Shown here one piece after another: positions 18,854-28,481 of a stretch of DNA of 64,000 bases; the first letter of the stretch is position 1; the number at the start of each line of letters is the position of its first letter. The stretch spans positions 6,262,001 through 6,326,000 of the forward strand of contig NZ_CP117460.1 of the NCBI RefSeq assembly GCF_030687145.1, given 5' to 3'. A program made the translations under genes and the position numbers. A model generated the notes under the pieces. That model was not told the origin of the DNA, made no database searches, and worked only from the letters and a program-made list of their open reading frames with translations. Origin of the DNA: Pseudomonas sp. FP1742. GTDB lineage: Bacteria; Pseudomonadota; Gammaproteobacteria; Pseudomonadales; Pseudomonadaceae.

Positions 18854-19825
18854 TTAAACCGCCATCGGCGCGGTCATCGGCGCGTGGTGCTCGTAGCCTT
18901 CGAGCGAGAAATCACTTGGCTCGATCAGCTCCAGCCACTCCGGCTGGTACACACCGGTCTTGGCGAACTCTGGCACGCGATCGGAGATCTTCAGCTTCGG
19001 CATGGCGAATGGCTCGCGCTTGAGCTGTTCGTTGAGCATGTCCAGGTGGTTTTCGTAAACGTGGGCATCGCCGATGAAATAGGTGAACCAGCGCGGCGTG
19101 TAACCGGTCAGGCGACCGATCAGGCTCAGCAGCGCGGCACCTTCGGTGAGGTTGAACGGCGTGCCCAGGCCCAGGTCGTTGGAGCGGATGTAGAGGGTCA
19201 AAGAGATCTCTTTGGTCTCGACATTCGGGTGGAACTGGTACAGCAAGTGGCACGGCGGCAGGGCCATCTCATCGAGCTGCGCAACGTTCCAGCCGTGGAA
19301 CAGAATGCGACGGCTGCCCGGGTCCTTGATGATGGTGTCGACGCACTGGCGGATCTGGTCGATCGCCTTGTACAACACCACATACGCCTGGCCATCTTCC
19401 TCGCCTTCGGCGATCTGCCGATAACCCTGACTCAGGGTCTGCTCGATGGCGGCCTGATTGCTGACCGGGATCTGCTTGTACGCCGGCCATTTGCGCCATT
19501 GCACACCGTAGATCTCGCCGAGGTCGTCTTCACCCTGACGGAACGGGTTGGCCAGCCACTGGGCGTTTTCGTTGGCGTTCTGGTCCCAGACCTTGCAACC
19601 CAGCGCACGAAATTCAGCGGCATTATTCACCCCGCGCAGAAAACCACACATCTCGCCGATGGCCGACTTGAAAGCCATCTTGCGGGTGGTGATCGCCGGG
19701 AAACCTTCCTGCAGATCAAAACGCAGCATCGCGCCCGGAAAGCTGATGGTGTTCACGCCGGTACGGTTGGCCTGTTTGGTGCCGTTCTTGATGACGTGGG
19801 CGACCAGTTCGAGATATTGCTTCAT
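18854..19825 (-). CDS. thyA: Thymidylate synthase ThyA
   Basis: The 323-residue enzyme methylates dUMP to dTMP using methylenetetrahydrofolate. The nucleophile is Cys192 in [12 protein letters not shown]; the dUMP-binding arginine pair appears in [11 protein letters not shown], and the C-terminal RFDLQEGFP and [10 protein letters not shown] motifs are in place. It is longer than the 264-residue enterobacterial enzyme because of an insertion in the first half (about residues 78-145), the usual long form in Pseudomonas. It follows lgt by 64 bp on the same strand, the classic lgt-thyA pairing. The dihydrofolate it makes is recycled by FolA (5.8-6.3 kb). Confidence 0.96.
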   Translation of the reverse strand: MKQYLELVAHVIKNGTKQANRTGVNTISFPGAMLRFDLQEGFPAITTRKMAFKSAIGEMCGFLRGVNNAAEFRALGCKVWDQNANENAQWLANPFRQGEDDLGEIYGVQWRKWPAYKQIPVSNQAAIEQTLSQGYRQIAEGEEDGQAYVVLYKAIDQIRQCVDTIIKDPGSRRILFHGWNVAQLDEMALPPCHLLYQFHPNVETKEISLTLYIRSNDLGLGTPFNLTEGAALLSLIGRLTGYTPRWFTYFIGDAHVYENHLDMLNEQLKREPFAMPKLKISDRVPEFAKTGVYQPEWLELIEPSDFSLEGYEHHAPMTAPMAV

Positions 19826-19889
19826 GAATTACCTGTGTCCTTGAACCCGGAGCTGTCGCCCCGGGGTTCGAATTTTTTGCGCCTGCTGC

Positions 19890-20702
19890 TTATACAGCCG
19901 CTGCGGGGGCCGCCGGGGCGCGTCGATAAGCCAGCCAGATCAGGAACAGACCGCCGACGATCATCGGTACGCACAGTACCTGACCCATGGTCAGCCAGTT
20001 CCACGCCAGGTAGCCCAGCTGCGCATCCGGCACACGGACGAACTCGACGATGAAACGGAAAATGCCATAGAACAGCGCGAACATCCCGGACACCGCCATG
20101 GTCGGCCGCGGTTTGCGCGAGAACAGCCAGAGGATCAGGAACAACGCCACACCTTCCAGCGCAAACTGGTACAGCTGCGACGGGTGACGCGGCAACTGCG
20201 CCGGATCGCTGAACGGCGGGAAGATCATCGCCCACGGCACGTCGGTCGGCTTGCCCCACAATTCGGCGTTGATGAAGTTACCGATGCGCCCGGCACCCAG
20301 GCCGATCGGCACCATCGGCGCGACGAAGTCCATCAGCTGGAAGAATGACTTGTTGTTCTTTTTACCGAACCACAATGCCGCCAGCATCACACCGATAAAC
20401 CCGCCGTGGAACGACATGCCGCCCTTCCACACTTCGAAAATCAGCATCGGGTTGGCCAGGTAAGCGCTCAGATCATAAAACAGCACATAACCCAGGCGAC
20501 CACCGACGATGACCCCCATCGACATCCAGAACACCATGTCGGAGAGTTTCTCCTTGGTCCAGGTCGGGTCGAAGCGGTTCAGCCGACGGGATGCCAGCAG
20601 CCACGCGCCGCCGATGCCGATCAGGTACATCAGGCCGTACCAGTGGATTTTCAGCGGACCGATGGCCAGGGCCACCGGGTCGATCTGCGGGTAAGGCAGC
20701 AT
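19890..20702 (-). CDS. lgt: Prolipoprotein diacylglyceryl transferase Lgt
   Basis: This 270-residue inner-membrane protein with about seven helices transfers diacylglycerol from phosphatidylglycerol to the lipobox cysteine of prolipoproteins. The Lgt signature [17 protein letters not shown] is present near residues 138-154, as are SFHGGFIGV (catalytic His region) and HPSQLYQ. The C-terminus ends in an Ala/Pro-rich tail. It sits between a TauE-type permease gene and thyA in one minus-strand run. Confidence 0.95.
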   Translation of the reverse strand: MLPYPQIDPVALAIGPLKIHWYGLMYLIGIGGAWLLASRRLNRFDPTWTKEKLSDMVFWMSMGVIVGGRLGYVLFYDLSAYLANPMLIFEVWKGGMSFHGGFIGVMLAALWFGKKNNKSFFQLMDFVAPMVPIGLGAGRIGNFINAELWGKPTDVPWAMIFPPFSDPAQLPRHPSQLYQFALEGVALFLILWLFSRKPRPTMAVSGMFALFYGIFRFIVEFVRVPDAQLGYLAWNWLTMGQVLCVPMIVGGLFLIWLAYRRAPAAPAAAV

Positions 20703-20799
20703 TGCGACTCCTCGTTAGAGTTGAAACCTTCAAAATTCCCGGGCGACGCTGTCACGCCAGGATTAAGCCAGGATTGCGTTACGCGTCAGAGCAGGAAGT

Positions 20800-21576
20800 T
20801 CAAGCCGACGCAAAACAGCAAAGCGGCAAAGCGGCAAACAGTCTTTTCAGCAAGCGCGGCGACAGCCTGTGGGCCAGTCGTGCACCGAGGCGGGCGAAGA
20901 CCATGCTGGTCAGGGCAATCCCCAGCAGCGCCGGCAAATAAACAAAACCGAGACTATGGGCCGGCAGCAGTGGATCGTGCCAGCCCAGAATCATGAAACT
21001 TAATGCACTTGCCAAAGCGATGGGCAGGCCACAGGCCGACGACGTAGCCACCGCTTGCTGCATCGGCACGCTACGCCAGGTCAGGAACGGCACGGTCAAC
21101 GAGCCGCCGCCGATCCCGAAAATCGCCGAGGCCCAGCCAATGACGCTGCCGGCCACGGTCAGACCGACTTTACCGGGTACTGTACGGCTGGCTTTGGGTT
21201 TGAAGTCCAAAGCGAGCTGAACGGCGATGATCAACGCGAATACGCCGATGATCTTCTGCAAATTCGGCCCGGAGATCGCTTCGGCGGTCAGCGCGCCGAA
21301 ACCGGCACCGATCAGAATGCCGAGGGTCATCCAGGCAAAAATCGGCCAACGCACGGCGCCGCGGCGATGATGTTCGCGAACCGCGTTGACCGACGTAAAG
21401 ATGATCGTTGCCAGCGATGTGCCGACGGCCAGGTGCGTCAGGATCGACGGATCAAATCCCTGCAAGGTGAAGCTGAACACCAGCACCGGGACGATGATGA
21501 TCCCGCCGCCTACCCCAAACAGCCCGGCCAGCACGCCCGCACAGGCGCCCAGCGCCAGATAGAGCAAAAATTCCAT
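20800..21576 (-). CDS. TauE/SafE family membrane permease
   Basis: The 258-residue protein has eight or so hydrophobic segments and duplicated glycine-rich motifs GLFGVGGGIIIVP near the start and SAIFGIGGGSLTVPF in the middle, which define the TauE/SafE (formerly DUF81) family. Members are proposed to export sulfite, sulfoacetate or related anions; the substrate here is unknown. The ATG at 21576 is preferred because GGGGA precedes it at a good distance and the 40 codons before it are not hydrophobic. It heads the run permease-lgt-thyA. Confidence 0.85.
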   Translation of the reverse strand: MEFLLYLALGACAGVLAGLFGVGGGIIIVPVLVFSFTLQGFDPSILTHLAVGTSLATIIFTSVNAVREHHRRGAVRWPIFAWMTLGILIGAGFGALTAEAISGPNLQKIIGVFALIIAVQLALDFKPKASRTVPGKVGLTVAGSVIGWASAIFGIGGGSLTVPFLTWRSVPMQQAVATSSACGLPIALASALSFMILGWHDPLLPAHSLGFVYLPALLGIALTSMVFARLGARLAHRLSPRLLKRLFAALPLCCFASA

Positions 21577-21710
21577 GGCCACGTCCCCAAGCATCCCGAA
21601 ACAGGAGCGGCATGGTAACGGATGCATGGCCGTGGGCTCCACTGCGAATGGCGATGGATCGATGAGCGATGTCTGCGTAGAGTGAGCAAAAAACACACAA
21701 GGACCACCTT

Positions 21711-22457
21711 ATGTGCCTGATTGTCTTTGCCTGGCGGCCGGGTCATGCCCAGCCGTTGATCGTGGCGGCCAACCGCGACGAATTCTATGCCCGGCCCAGC
21801 CTGCCCCTGGCGCAATGGCCGCACGCCCCGCACGTCTACGCCGGGCGTGATCTGGAGGCCGGCGGGACGTGGCTCGGTGTCGGCGCCCACGGGCGTTTCG
21901 CCGCACTGACCAACATCCGTGATCCCCTTCAGCCGCCGGCCGCCAGGTCGCGAGGCGAACTGGTGGCGCAATTCCTCAACGGGGAAACACCGGTTGAAGA
22001 CTATTTAAACGACGTTATCGGACGTTCGGCTGAATATGCCGGATTTAATCTGTTGATTGGCAATGCCAACGAGCTCTGGCACTTCAATGCCCGGGAAACC
22101 ACGGCAGTCAGGCTCGAGCCTGGGGTTTACGGGTTATCGAACGCGGGGCTGGATACACCGTGGCCAAAAGTGCTCAAGGCCAAGGCAGCATTGAGCGAAG
22201 TACTGGATGATCCGCAGCCACAGGCGCTACTGGCCTTGCTCAGCGATCCGCAGACGGCACCGCTTGCCGAGCTGCCGGACACTGGCGTGGGGCAAGCTAC
22301 CGAGACGTTGTTGTCGAGCGTGTTCATCAAGAGCCAGGCTTATGGGACACGGGCGAGCACGGCGTTGATTGTTCAAGCGGATGGGATGCGGCATATGGTC
22401 GAACGGAGTTTCGGGCCGTATGGGGGGCATTTGGGGGAAGTGGAAGTCAGGATTTAA
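21711..22457 (+). CDS. NRDE-family (TANGO2-like) protein
   Basis: The 248-residue protein starts with a catalytic-type Cys2 (MCLIVFAW) followed by ANRDEFYARPS, the NRDE motif that names the family. The order Cys2...NRDE, together with GGTWLGV and ALTNIRDP, suggests an N-terminal nucleophile-like fold. Eukaryotic relatives (TANGO2) are linked to heme or lipid handling, but the bacterial role is uncertain. AAGGA lies about 8 bases before the ATG. It is a plus-strand gene between two minus-strand blocks and is followed by a variant REPIN. Confidence 0.85.
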   Translation: MCLIVFAWRPGHAQPLIVAANRDEFYARPSLPLAQWPHAPHVYAGRDLEAGGTWLGVGAHGRFAALTNIRDPLQPPAARSRGELVAQFLNGETPVEDYLNDVIGRSAEYAGFNLLIGNANELWHFNARETTAVRLEPGVYGLSNAGLDTPWPKVLKAKAALSEVLDDPQPQALLALLSDPQTAPLAELPDTGVGQATETLLSSVFIKSQAYGTRASTALIVQADGMRHMVERSFGPYGGHLGEVEVRI

Positions 22458-22480
22458 TTTTGTGCTGCCTGGACTGGCCC

Positions 22481-22570
22481 CGGGCAAGCCAGCTCCCACA
22501 GGTTTTGGTGTTGATCACAAATCAGTGAATCGACCCAAATTCCTGTGGGAGCTGGCTTGCCTGCGATGAG
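22481..22570. repeat. Variant REPIN (GCAAGCCAGCTCCCACA type)
   Basis: The arms read GGCAAGCCAGCTCCCACAGG and CCTGTGGGAGCTGGCTTGCC, a different core from the other REPINs of the window (AGCTGGCTTGCC in place of AGCGGGCTTGCTCGCGAA). It represents a second REP subclass, between convergent genes. Confidence 0.85.
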
Positions 22571-22582
22571 GCCATCAGCCTT

Positions 22583-24862
22583 TTAAAGGGTCTTGACCGA
22601 AGCCGGATTGATCATCCGCGCCAACCCAAGGTTCTTCAGCGCCAATTGCAGCGAGCTGTGGATAACTTGCGGGTTGTCGATGGTCATCAGCTCCGCCAGC
22701 AGTTCCTTGGCCTTGCTCAGGTTGATCTGACGCAGCATCCACTTCACTTTCGGCAAGTTGGTGGCGTTCATCGACAGGCTGTCGAAGCCCATCGCCATCA
22801 ACAGCACCGCCGCCGCCGGATCACCGGCCATTTCGCCGCAGATACTCACCGGCTTGCCTTCGGCATGGGCGTCGCGCACCACGCTCTGCAAGGCTTGCAG
22901 CACCGCCGGGTGCAGGTAGTCGTAAAGGTCGGCCACCCGTGGGTTGTTTCGGTCCACGGCCAGCAGGTACTGGGTCAGGTCGTTGGAGCCGACCGACAGG
23001 AAGTCCACCTGCCGTGCCAGTTCCTTGGTCTGATACACCGCTGCCGGAATTTCGATCATCACACCCACCGGCGGCATCGGCACGTCGGTGCCTTCGTCGC
23101 GTACTTCACCCCAGGCCCGGTGGATCAGGTGCAAGGCTTCTTCCAGTTCATGGGTGCCCGAGATCATCGGCAACAGAATCCGCAGGTTGTTCAGGCCTTC
23201 ACTGGCCTTGAGCATGGCGCGGGTCTGCACCAGGAAGATTTCCGGGTGGTCGAGGGTCACGCGAATGCCGCGCCAGCCGAGGAACGGGTTGTCTTCCTTG
23301 ATCGGGAAGTACGACAGCGCCTTGTCACCGCCAATGTCCAGGCTGCGCATGGTCACCGGTTGCGGATGGAACGCAGCGAGTTGCTCGCGATAGATCGCCA
23401 GTTGTTCCTTTTCGCTCGGGAAGCGCTGGTTGATCATGAACGGCACTTCGGTGCGGTACAGGCCCACGCCCTCGGCACCACGCTTCTGCGCCCGTGCCAC
23501 GTCCGCCAGCAGGCCGGTGTTGACCCACAGCGGCATGCGGTGGCCATCGACCGTTACGCACGGCAGGTCGCGCAATGCATCCAGCCCGAGGGCCAGTTGT
23601 TTCTCTTCCTCGACCACGTCGGCGAACTGCTTGCGCAGCACGTCGCTCGGGTTGGTGTAGACCTCGCCGTGGTAGCCGTCGACGATCATCTGGATGCCGT
23701 CGACCTTGGAGTACGGCAGGTCGACCAGGCCCATCACCGTCGGAATACCCATGGCACGCGCCAGGATCGCCACGTGGGAGTTACCCGAACCAAGTACCGA
23801 CACCAGACCGACCAGCTTGCCTTCCGGCACCTCGCCGAGCATCGCCGGCGTCAGTTCTTCGCTGACCAGAATGGTGTTGTCGGGATAGACCAGCGTCTGC
23901 TGCCGCTCTTCCTGCAAGTAGGCCAGCAAGCGGCGGCCCAGGTCTTTGACGTCCGAGGCACGCTCGCGCAGGTAGGCGTCGTCCATCAATTCGAAACGGT
24001 TGACGTGATCGGTGACCACCTGACGCAACGCGCCCTGGGCCCACTGACCGGTCTTGATCACCGTGGTGACTTCGCTGCCGAGCGAGGCATCGTCGAGCAT
24101 CATCAGGTAGACGTCGAACAGCGCCCGCTCTTCAGGCCGCAGCTGGGTCGCCAGCTTGGCGGACAAGGCGCGCATGTCGGCGCGCACGCCTTCGATGGCG
24201 GTCTTGAACAGTGCAAGCTCTGCATCAATGTCGGTGATGGTCTTGTCCGGCACCACGTCCAGGTCGGCCGGTGGCAGCATGACGACCGCGGTACCGACCG
24301 CCGCGCCCGGCGAACCCGGTACGCCGACGAACTTTGCTTCCTGAATGCCTTTGCCCTGACGACCCAGGCCACGGATCGAACCGGTGGCCTCGGCATGGGC
24401 GATAACGCCGGCGAGCTGCGCGCTCATGGTCACGAGGAAGGCTTCTTCTCCTTCATCGAACTGGCGACGTTCCTTCTGCTGGATGACCAGCACGCCGACG
24501 ACGCGACGGTGGTGGATAATCGGCGCACCGAGGAACGAGGCGTAGCGTTCTTCACCGGTCTCGGCGAAGTATCGGTAGCGCGGATGATCCGCGGCATTTT
24601 CGAGGTTAAGGGGTTCTTCGCGCGTGCCGACCAGGCCGACCAGACCTTCATTGGGTGCCATGCTGACTTTACCGATCGAGCGCTTGTTCAAGCCCTCGGT
24701 GGCCATCAGCACGAAGCGGTTGGTCTCTGGATCAAGCAGGTAGACCGAGCAGACCTGGCTGCCCATGGCCTCTTTGACGCGCAATACAATAATCCCCAAC
24801 GCCGCCTTGAGATCCTTGGCGGAGTTAACTTCCTGGACGATCTTGCGCAGCGTATTGAGCAT
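22583..24862 (-). CDS. ptsP: PtsP, enzyme I of the nitrogen-related phosphotransferase system
   Basis: The 759-residue protein has an N-terminal GAF domain (about residues 1-160) and then the full enzyme I fold. The phosphorylated histidine is His363 in GSGNSHVAILARAMGIP, and the C-terminal PEP-utilising domain carries SVGSNDLTQYLLAVDR and ISICGEMAGD-like motifs. EI-Ntr passes phosphate from PEP to NPr and then PtsN, a regulatory chain without sugar transport. It lies 22 bp after rppH on the same strand, the same order as in enterobacteria. Full length, no anomalies. Confidence 0.96.
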   Translation of the reverse strand: MLNTLRKIVQEVNSAKDLKAALGIIVLRVKEAMGSQVCSVYLLDPETNRFVLMATEGLNKRSIGKVSMAPNEGLVGLVGTREEPLNLENAADHPRYRYFAETGEERYASFLGAPIIHHRRVVGVLVIQQKERRQFDEGEEAFLVTMSAQLAGVIAHAEATGSIRGLGRQGKGIQEAKFVGVPGSPGAAVGTAVVMLPPADLDVVPDKTITDIDAELALFKTAIEGVRADMRALSAKLATQLRPEERALFDVYLMMLDDASLGSEVTTVIKTGQWAQGALRQVVTDHVNRFELMDDAYLRERASDVKDLGRRLLAYLQEERQQTLVYPDNTILVSEELTPAMLGEVPEGKLVGLVSVLGSGNSHVAILARAMGIPTVMGLVDLPYSKVDGIQMIVDGYHGEVYTNPSDVLRKQFADVVEEEKQLALGLDALRDLPCVTVDGHRMPLWVNTGLLADVARAQKRGAEGVGLYRTEVPFMINQRFPSEKEQLAIYREQLAAFHPQPVTMRSLDIGGDKALSYFPIKEDNPFLGWRGIRVTLDHPEIFLVQTRAMLKASEGLNNLRILLPMISGTHELEEALHLIHRAWGEVRDEGTDVPMPPVGVMIEIPAAVYQTKELARQVDFLSVGSNDLTQYLLAVDRNNPRVADLYDYLHPAVLQALQSVVRDAHAEGKPVSICGEMAGDPAAAVLLMAMGFDSLSMNATNLPKVKWMLRQINLSKAKELLAELMTIDNPQVIHSSLQLALKNLGLARMINPASVKTL

Positions 24863-24884
24863 GGCTCGGGGTCGAACTCCGTCG

Positions 24885-25364
24885 TCAGTCGCGCGCTAAA
24901 AGGCGCGGGGCAAGCTCTTTGAGAGCGCGTCGATACACCTCGCGCTTGAATGTCACCACCTGGCCCAACGGATACCAATAACTGACCCAGCGCCAGCCAT
25001 CGAACTCCGGTTTACCGGTCAAATCCATCCGCACCCGCTGCTCGTTGGAGATCAGGCGCAGGAGAAACCATTTCTGCTTCTGGCCGATGCACAGCGGTTG
25101 GCTGTGCGTCCTGACCAGACGTTGCGGCAAACGATAACGCAACCAGCCCCGGGTGCAGGCGAGAATTTCAACATCTTCGCGCTCCAGGCCCACTTCTTCG
25201 TTCAACTCGCGGTACAAGGCGTCTTCCGGCGTCTCCTGGGGGTTGATCCCGCCCTGTGGAAACTGCCAGGCATCTTGATTGATACGGCGAGCCCATAGCA
25301 CCTGGCCAGCATCATTCGTCAGAATGATCCCGACATTGGGGCGGAAACCATCGGGGTCGATCAC
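24885..25364 (-). CDS. rppH: RNA pyrophosphohydrolase RppH
   Basis: The 159-residue Nudix hydrolase removes pyrophosphate from the 5' end of mRNAs to start RNase E-dependent decay. The Nudix box [27 protein letters not shown] motif is intact (Gx5Ex7REUxEExGU, near residues 38-60). Translation begins at a GTG (25364) so that the protein starts [14 protein letters not shown], the invariant family N-terminus; the longer frame adds an unrelated Cys-rich leader. It precedes ptsP by 22 bp and is divergent from the HAD gene. Confidence 0.93.
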   Translation of the reverse strand: MIDPDGFRPNVGIILTNDAGQVLWARRINQDAWQFPQGGINPQETPEDALYRELNEEVGLEREDVEILACTRGWLRYRLPQRLVRTHSQPLCIGQKQKWFLLRLISNEQRVRMDLTGKPEFDGWRWVSYWYPLGQVVTFKREVYRRALKELAPRLLARD

Positions 25365-25507
25365 GGCAACAACCTCGCAAACGCATGTCGCCGCATTGTT
25401 CCACAAAGGTTGTGAAAGCAGCAACGAGCCGACCTACCTTATGTGCACTCTTGTGAAAAGTCCGTATTCTGGAGACCTTTCTACAGACTTTTCAGCGAGT
25501 AACTGCA

Positions 25508-26164
25508 ATGCGGCTGGCTTTATTCGACTTGGACAACACGCTTCTGGGCGGTGACAGTGACCACGCCTGGGGCGATTATCTGTGCGAACGCGGTTTCCTC
25601 GACGCCGTCGCCTACAAGGCGCGCAACGACGAGTTCTATCAGGATTACCTGGCCGGCAAGCTGGATAACGACGCGTACCTGAACTTCTGCCTGGAAGTCC
25701 TCGGTCGCACCGAAATGGCTACGCTGGATCAATGGCACCTGGACTACATGCGCGACTGCATCGAACCGATCGTGCTGCCCAAGGGCCTCGAACTGTTGGC
25801 CCAACACCGTGAGGCCGGCGACAAGCTGGTGATCATCACCGCCACCAATCGCTTTGTGACCGGGCCGATTGCCACGCGCTTGGGCGTCGAGACCCTGATC
25901 GCCACCGAATGCGAAATGATCGACGGACGGTACAGCGGGCGCAGCACCGATGTCCCGTGCTTCCGTGAAGGCAAGGTGACCCGGTTGACTCGTTGGCTGG
26001 AAGAGACCGGCCACAGCCTGGAAAACAGCTATTTCTACAGCGACTCGATGAACGACTTGGCGTTGCTGGAGATAGTGAGCAACCCGATCGCTGTCGATCC
26101 GGATCCGAACCTGCGCGCCGAGGCCGAGAAACGTGGCTGGCCGGTGATTTCGTTGCGCAACTGA
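25508..26164 (+). CDS. HAD-superfamily hydrolase, subfamily IB (SerB-like)
   Basis: The 218-residue protein has HAD motif [12 protein letters not shown] at residues 7-17, motif II ITATN near 116-120, and motif [16 protein letters not shown] near 178-188. It fits the phosphoserine-phosphatase-like IB branch (TIGR01490-type). The natural substrate is unknown. It is a stand-alone gene divergent from rppH. A phosphoserine phosphatase role in serine synthesis is conceivable but not supported by context, since serA is 7 kb away. Confidence 0.85.
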   Translation: MRLALFDLDNTLLGGDSDHAWGDYLCERGFLDAVAYKARNDEFYQDYLAGKLDNDAYLNFCLEVLGRTEMATLDQWHLDYMRDCIEPIVLPKGLELLAQHREAGDKLVIITATNRFVTGPIATRLGVETLIATECEMIDGRYSGRSTDVPCFREGKVTRLTRWLEETGHSLENSYFYSDSMNDLALLEIVSNPIAVDPDPNLRAEAEKRGWPVISLRN

Positions 26165-26171
26165 AACCGCT

Positions 26172-26256
26172 TTCGCGAGCAAGCCCGCTCCCACATTGGA
26201 TCTTCAGCGAACGCAGATTTTATGTGCGACGCAGATCCAATGTGGGAGCGCGAAGG
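26172..26256. repeat. Decayed REPIN with deleted right arm
   Basis: The left arm is a full-consensus REP, but the right arm reads TGTGGGAGCGCGAAGG, lacking the 10 bases GGCTTGCTCG found in other copies. The loss lies at a short CG direct repeat, as expected for a slippage deletion. Confidence 0.85.
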
Positions 26257-26276
26257 GGTCAACTCGGTCTAAAGCT

Positions 26277-26705
26277 TTAAACCGGCTTGGCCCCCATCAA
26301 CCCCGCAATGGCGACAATGCAGACAAAACTGAACAGCGCCAACGCCAAGGTAAACTTCCCATTCCCCGCCGTCGGCGCCTTGCGCAGCCGATTGAGCCGC
26401 ACCACCAGCCAGAACCAGCCCAGCACCGCCACGGTGTAGAGCACACTGGACGCCAGCAGCCAGGTCTGCCCCAACGGCCAGCCCACCAGATGCACCATCC
26501 ACCAACCGGTGAATGGCATGCTCAGCAGCGCCAGGCCCATCAATAGCCAGATGAACACCTGCGGTCGTTGCAAGGTGCGCGCAGGCGCCGTCGCATCACC
26601 GTTACGGCGAGTACGCCAGACCCAGATTGCCAGCCCCAGCGCGCTGATCAACAGCAGCACCGTCGCCACGCCATGGGCGATTTTGAGGGCGGTTAACGTT
26701 TCCAT
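26277..26705 (-). CDS. Small integral membrane protein, DUF2269-like
   Basis: The 142-residue protein has four hydrophobic helices (about residues 10-30, 50-72, 80-102, 118-138) with short Arg-rich loops, starting METLTALKIAHGVATVLLL. This resembles DUF2269/CopD-like four-helix membrane proteins, but I cannot name a function. It lies 40 bp downstream of ilvA on the same strand and could be co-transcribed with it. Confidence 0.65.
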   Translation of the reverse strand: METLTALKIAHGVATVLLLISALGLAIWVWRTRRNGDATAPARTLQRPQVFIWLLMGLALLSMPFTGWWMVHLVGWPLGQTWLLASSVLYTVAVLGWFWLVVRLNRLRKAPTAGNGKFTLALALFSFVCIVAIAGLMGAKPV

Positions 26706-26745
26706 TGTTCGATTTCCTTTTGGCCTTGCTCGTCAGCGTAGCCGC

Positions 26746-28260
26746 TCAGCCGAGAAACAGCTGATAAGCGGGGTTGTCGCTTTCGTCCCAGTACGGGTAG
26801 CCGATTTCTTCCAGCGCCGCCGGCACCAGATGACGCTCGTCGTGCGGCACTTGCAGGCCCGCGACCACTCGGCCATCCGCCGCGCCATGGTTACGATAGT
26901 GGAACATCGAAATGTTCCAGCGCCCGCCGAGCTTGTTGAGGAAGTTGAACAACGCACCCGGGCGCTCCGGAAACTCGAAGCGCAGCACCACTTCATCGAC
27001 CACATGGACGGCACGCCCGCCGACCATGTGGCGGATGTGCAACTTGGCCAGTTCGTTGTCGGTCAGGTCGAGCACCGGGAAACCCTGCTCGGTGAGGCTG
27101 GCAAGCAGCGCGCTGCGCGGGTCGTTTTCCGGATGCGTCTGCACGCCGACAAAGATGTGCGCTTCGCTGCCAGTGTTATAGCGGTAGTTGAATTCGGTGA
27201 TCTGGCGCTTGCCGATGGCCTCGCAGAACGCCTTGAAGCTGCCCGGCTTCTCGGGGATGGTCACGGCGATGATCGCTTCGCGGCCCTCGCCCAGTTCGGC
27301 GCGCTCGGCAACATGGCGCAGGCGGTCGAAGTTGACGTTGGCGCCGGAATCGATAGCCACGAAGGTGTGACCGGTGACGCCGTGTTGCTCGACATACTTT
27401 TTGATCCCGGCCACGCCCAAGGCGCCGGCAGGCTCGGTGATCGAGCGGGTATCGTCGTAGATATCCTTGATCGCCGCACAGATTTCATCGGTGCTGACGG
27501 TGATCACTTCATCAACGTAATCCTTGCAGATATCGAAAGTGTGCTGGCCGATCTGCGCCACGGCGACGCCATCGGCGAAGAGGCCCACGGTCGGCAGCAC
27601 CACACGCTCGCCGGCCGCCATCGCGGCTTGCAGGCAATTGGAGTCATCCGGTTCGACGCCGATGATCTTGATATCCGGGCGCAGGTATTTCACGTACGCC
27701 GTGATCCCGGCGATCAGCCCGCCGCCGCCCACCGGAACGAAAATCGCATCCAGACGCCCCGGGTGCTGGCGCAGAATCTCCATGGCCACCGTGCCCTGCC
27801 CGGCAATGGTGTGGGGATCGTCGTAGGGGTGAATGTAGACGTAACCTTTTTCGTCGACCAGTTTCAGCGAGTAGGCCAGGGCTTCCGGGAACGAATCCCC
27901 GTGCAGCACCACTTTGCCGCCGCGCGAGCGCACGCCTTCGACCTTGATCTCCGGGGTGGTCTTGGGCATCACGATGGTCGCTTTCACGCCCAGGACCTTG
28001 GCCGCCAGGGCCAGGCCTTGCGCATGGTTGCCCGCCGAAGCAGTGACCACGCCGCGAGCACGCTCTTCGTCGCTCAGTTGCGTCAGCTTGTTGTAAGCGC
28101 CGCGAATCTTGAACGAGAACACCGGCTGCAAGTCTTCACGCTTGAGCCAGATTTCATTACCCAGCCGCTCGGAGAGCTGGCGGGCAATCTGCAATGGGGT
28201 TTCTACGGCAACGTCATAAACGCGCGAGGTGAGGATCTTTTTGACGTACTGTTCGAGCAT
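26746..28260 (-). CDS. ilvA: Biosynthetic threonine ammonia-lyase IlvA
   Basis: The 504-residue PLP enzyme converts threonine to 2-oxobutanoate, the committed step to isoleucine. The PLP lysine is Lys51 in FSFKIRGAYNKL, and the cofactor-binding SAGNHAQG and GGGGLIAG loops are present. The C-terminal 180 residues form two ACT-like domains (PEKPGSFKAFCEAIG and PERPGALFNFLNKLGGRWNIS), which mark the biosynthetic, isoleucine-inhibited form rather than the catabolic TdcB type. It is divergent from rpiA over about 220 bp. Confidence 0.96.
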   Translation of the reverse strand: MLEQYVKKILTSRVYDVAVETPLQIARQLSERLGNEIWLKREDLQPVFSFKIRGAYNKLTQLSDEERARGVVTASAGNHAQGLALAAKVLGVKATIVMPKTTPEIKVEGVRSRGGKVVLHGDSFPEALAYSLKLVDEKGYVYIHPYDDPHTIAGQGTVAMEILRQHPGRLDAIFVPVGGGGLIAGITAYVKYLRPDIKIIGVEPDDSNCLQAAMAAGERVVLPTVGLFADGVAVAQIGQHTFDICKDYVDEVITVSTDEICAAIKDIYDDTRSITEPAGALGVAGIKKYVEQHGVTGHTFVAIDSGANVNFDRLRHVAERAELGEGREAIIAVTIPEKPGSFKAFCEAIGKRQITEFNYRYNTGSEAHIFVGVQTHPENDPRSALLASLTEQGFPVLDLTDNELAKLHIRHMVGGRAVHVVDEVVLRFEFPERPGALFNFLNKLGGRWNISMFHYRNHGAADGRVVAGLQVPHDERHLVPAALEEIGYPYWDESDNPAYQLFLG

Positions 28261-28356
28261 CGGAAAGCATCACTGAGCGGATTGGGCAGGGTCAAGGAGT
28301 CTAACCCGGCTTTTGGGCGGGCGACCACACTAAACAGGTGGTTTCAGGGTAACCGG

Positions 28357-28396
28357 AAAAGATCGCAGCCTCTGGCAGCTCCAGGTGCGATCTTTT
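28357..28396. repeat. Inverted repeat AAAAGATCGCA...TGCGATCTTTT
   Basis: Perfect 11-bp arms (28357-28367 and 28386-28396) surround an 18-base loop that itself contains CTGGCAGCTCCAG. It lies in the divergent ilvA/rpiA promoter region and looks like a REP-type palindrome. It may also shape transcription of rpiA. Confidence 0.7.
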
Positions 28397-28481
28397 GACC
28401 CGCCAATCGGGCAATGACCTTCCCCATCGCGAGGCCTATAATGCCGGCCTTTCGTCTCTTCTTCGGCACCTCGGAGCCCGC

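Noticed and set aside
22646..24922. Plus-strand open frame of 758 codons opposite ptsP
   Set aside because: It covers nearly exactly the ptsP gene in antisense and has the His/Gln/Val-rich composition of a shadow frame; no ribosome site or family motif.
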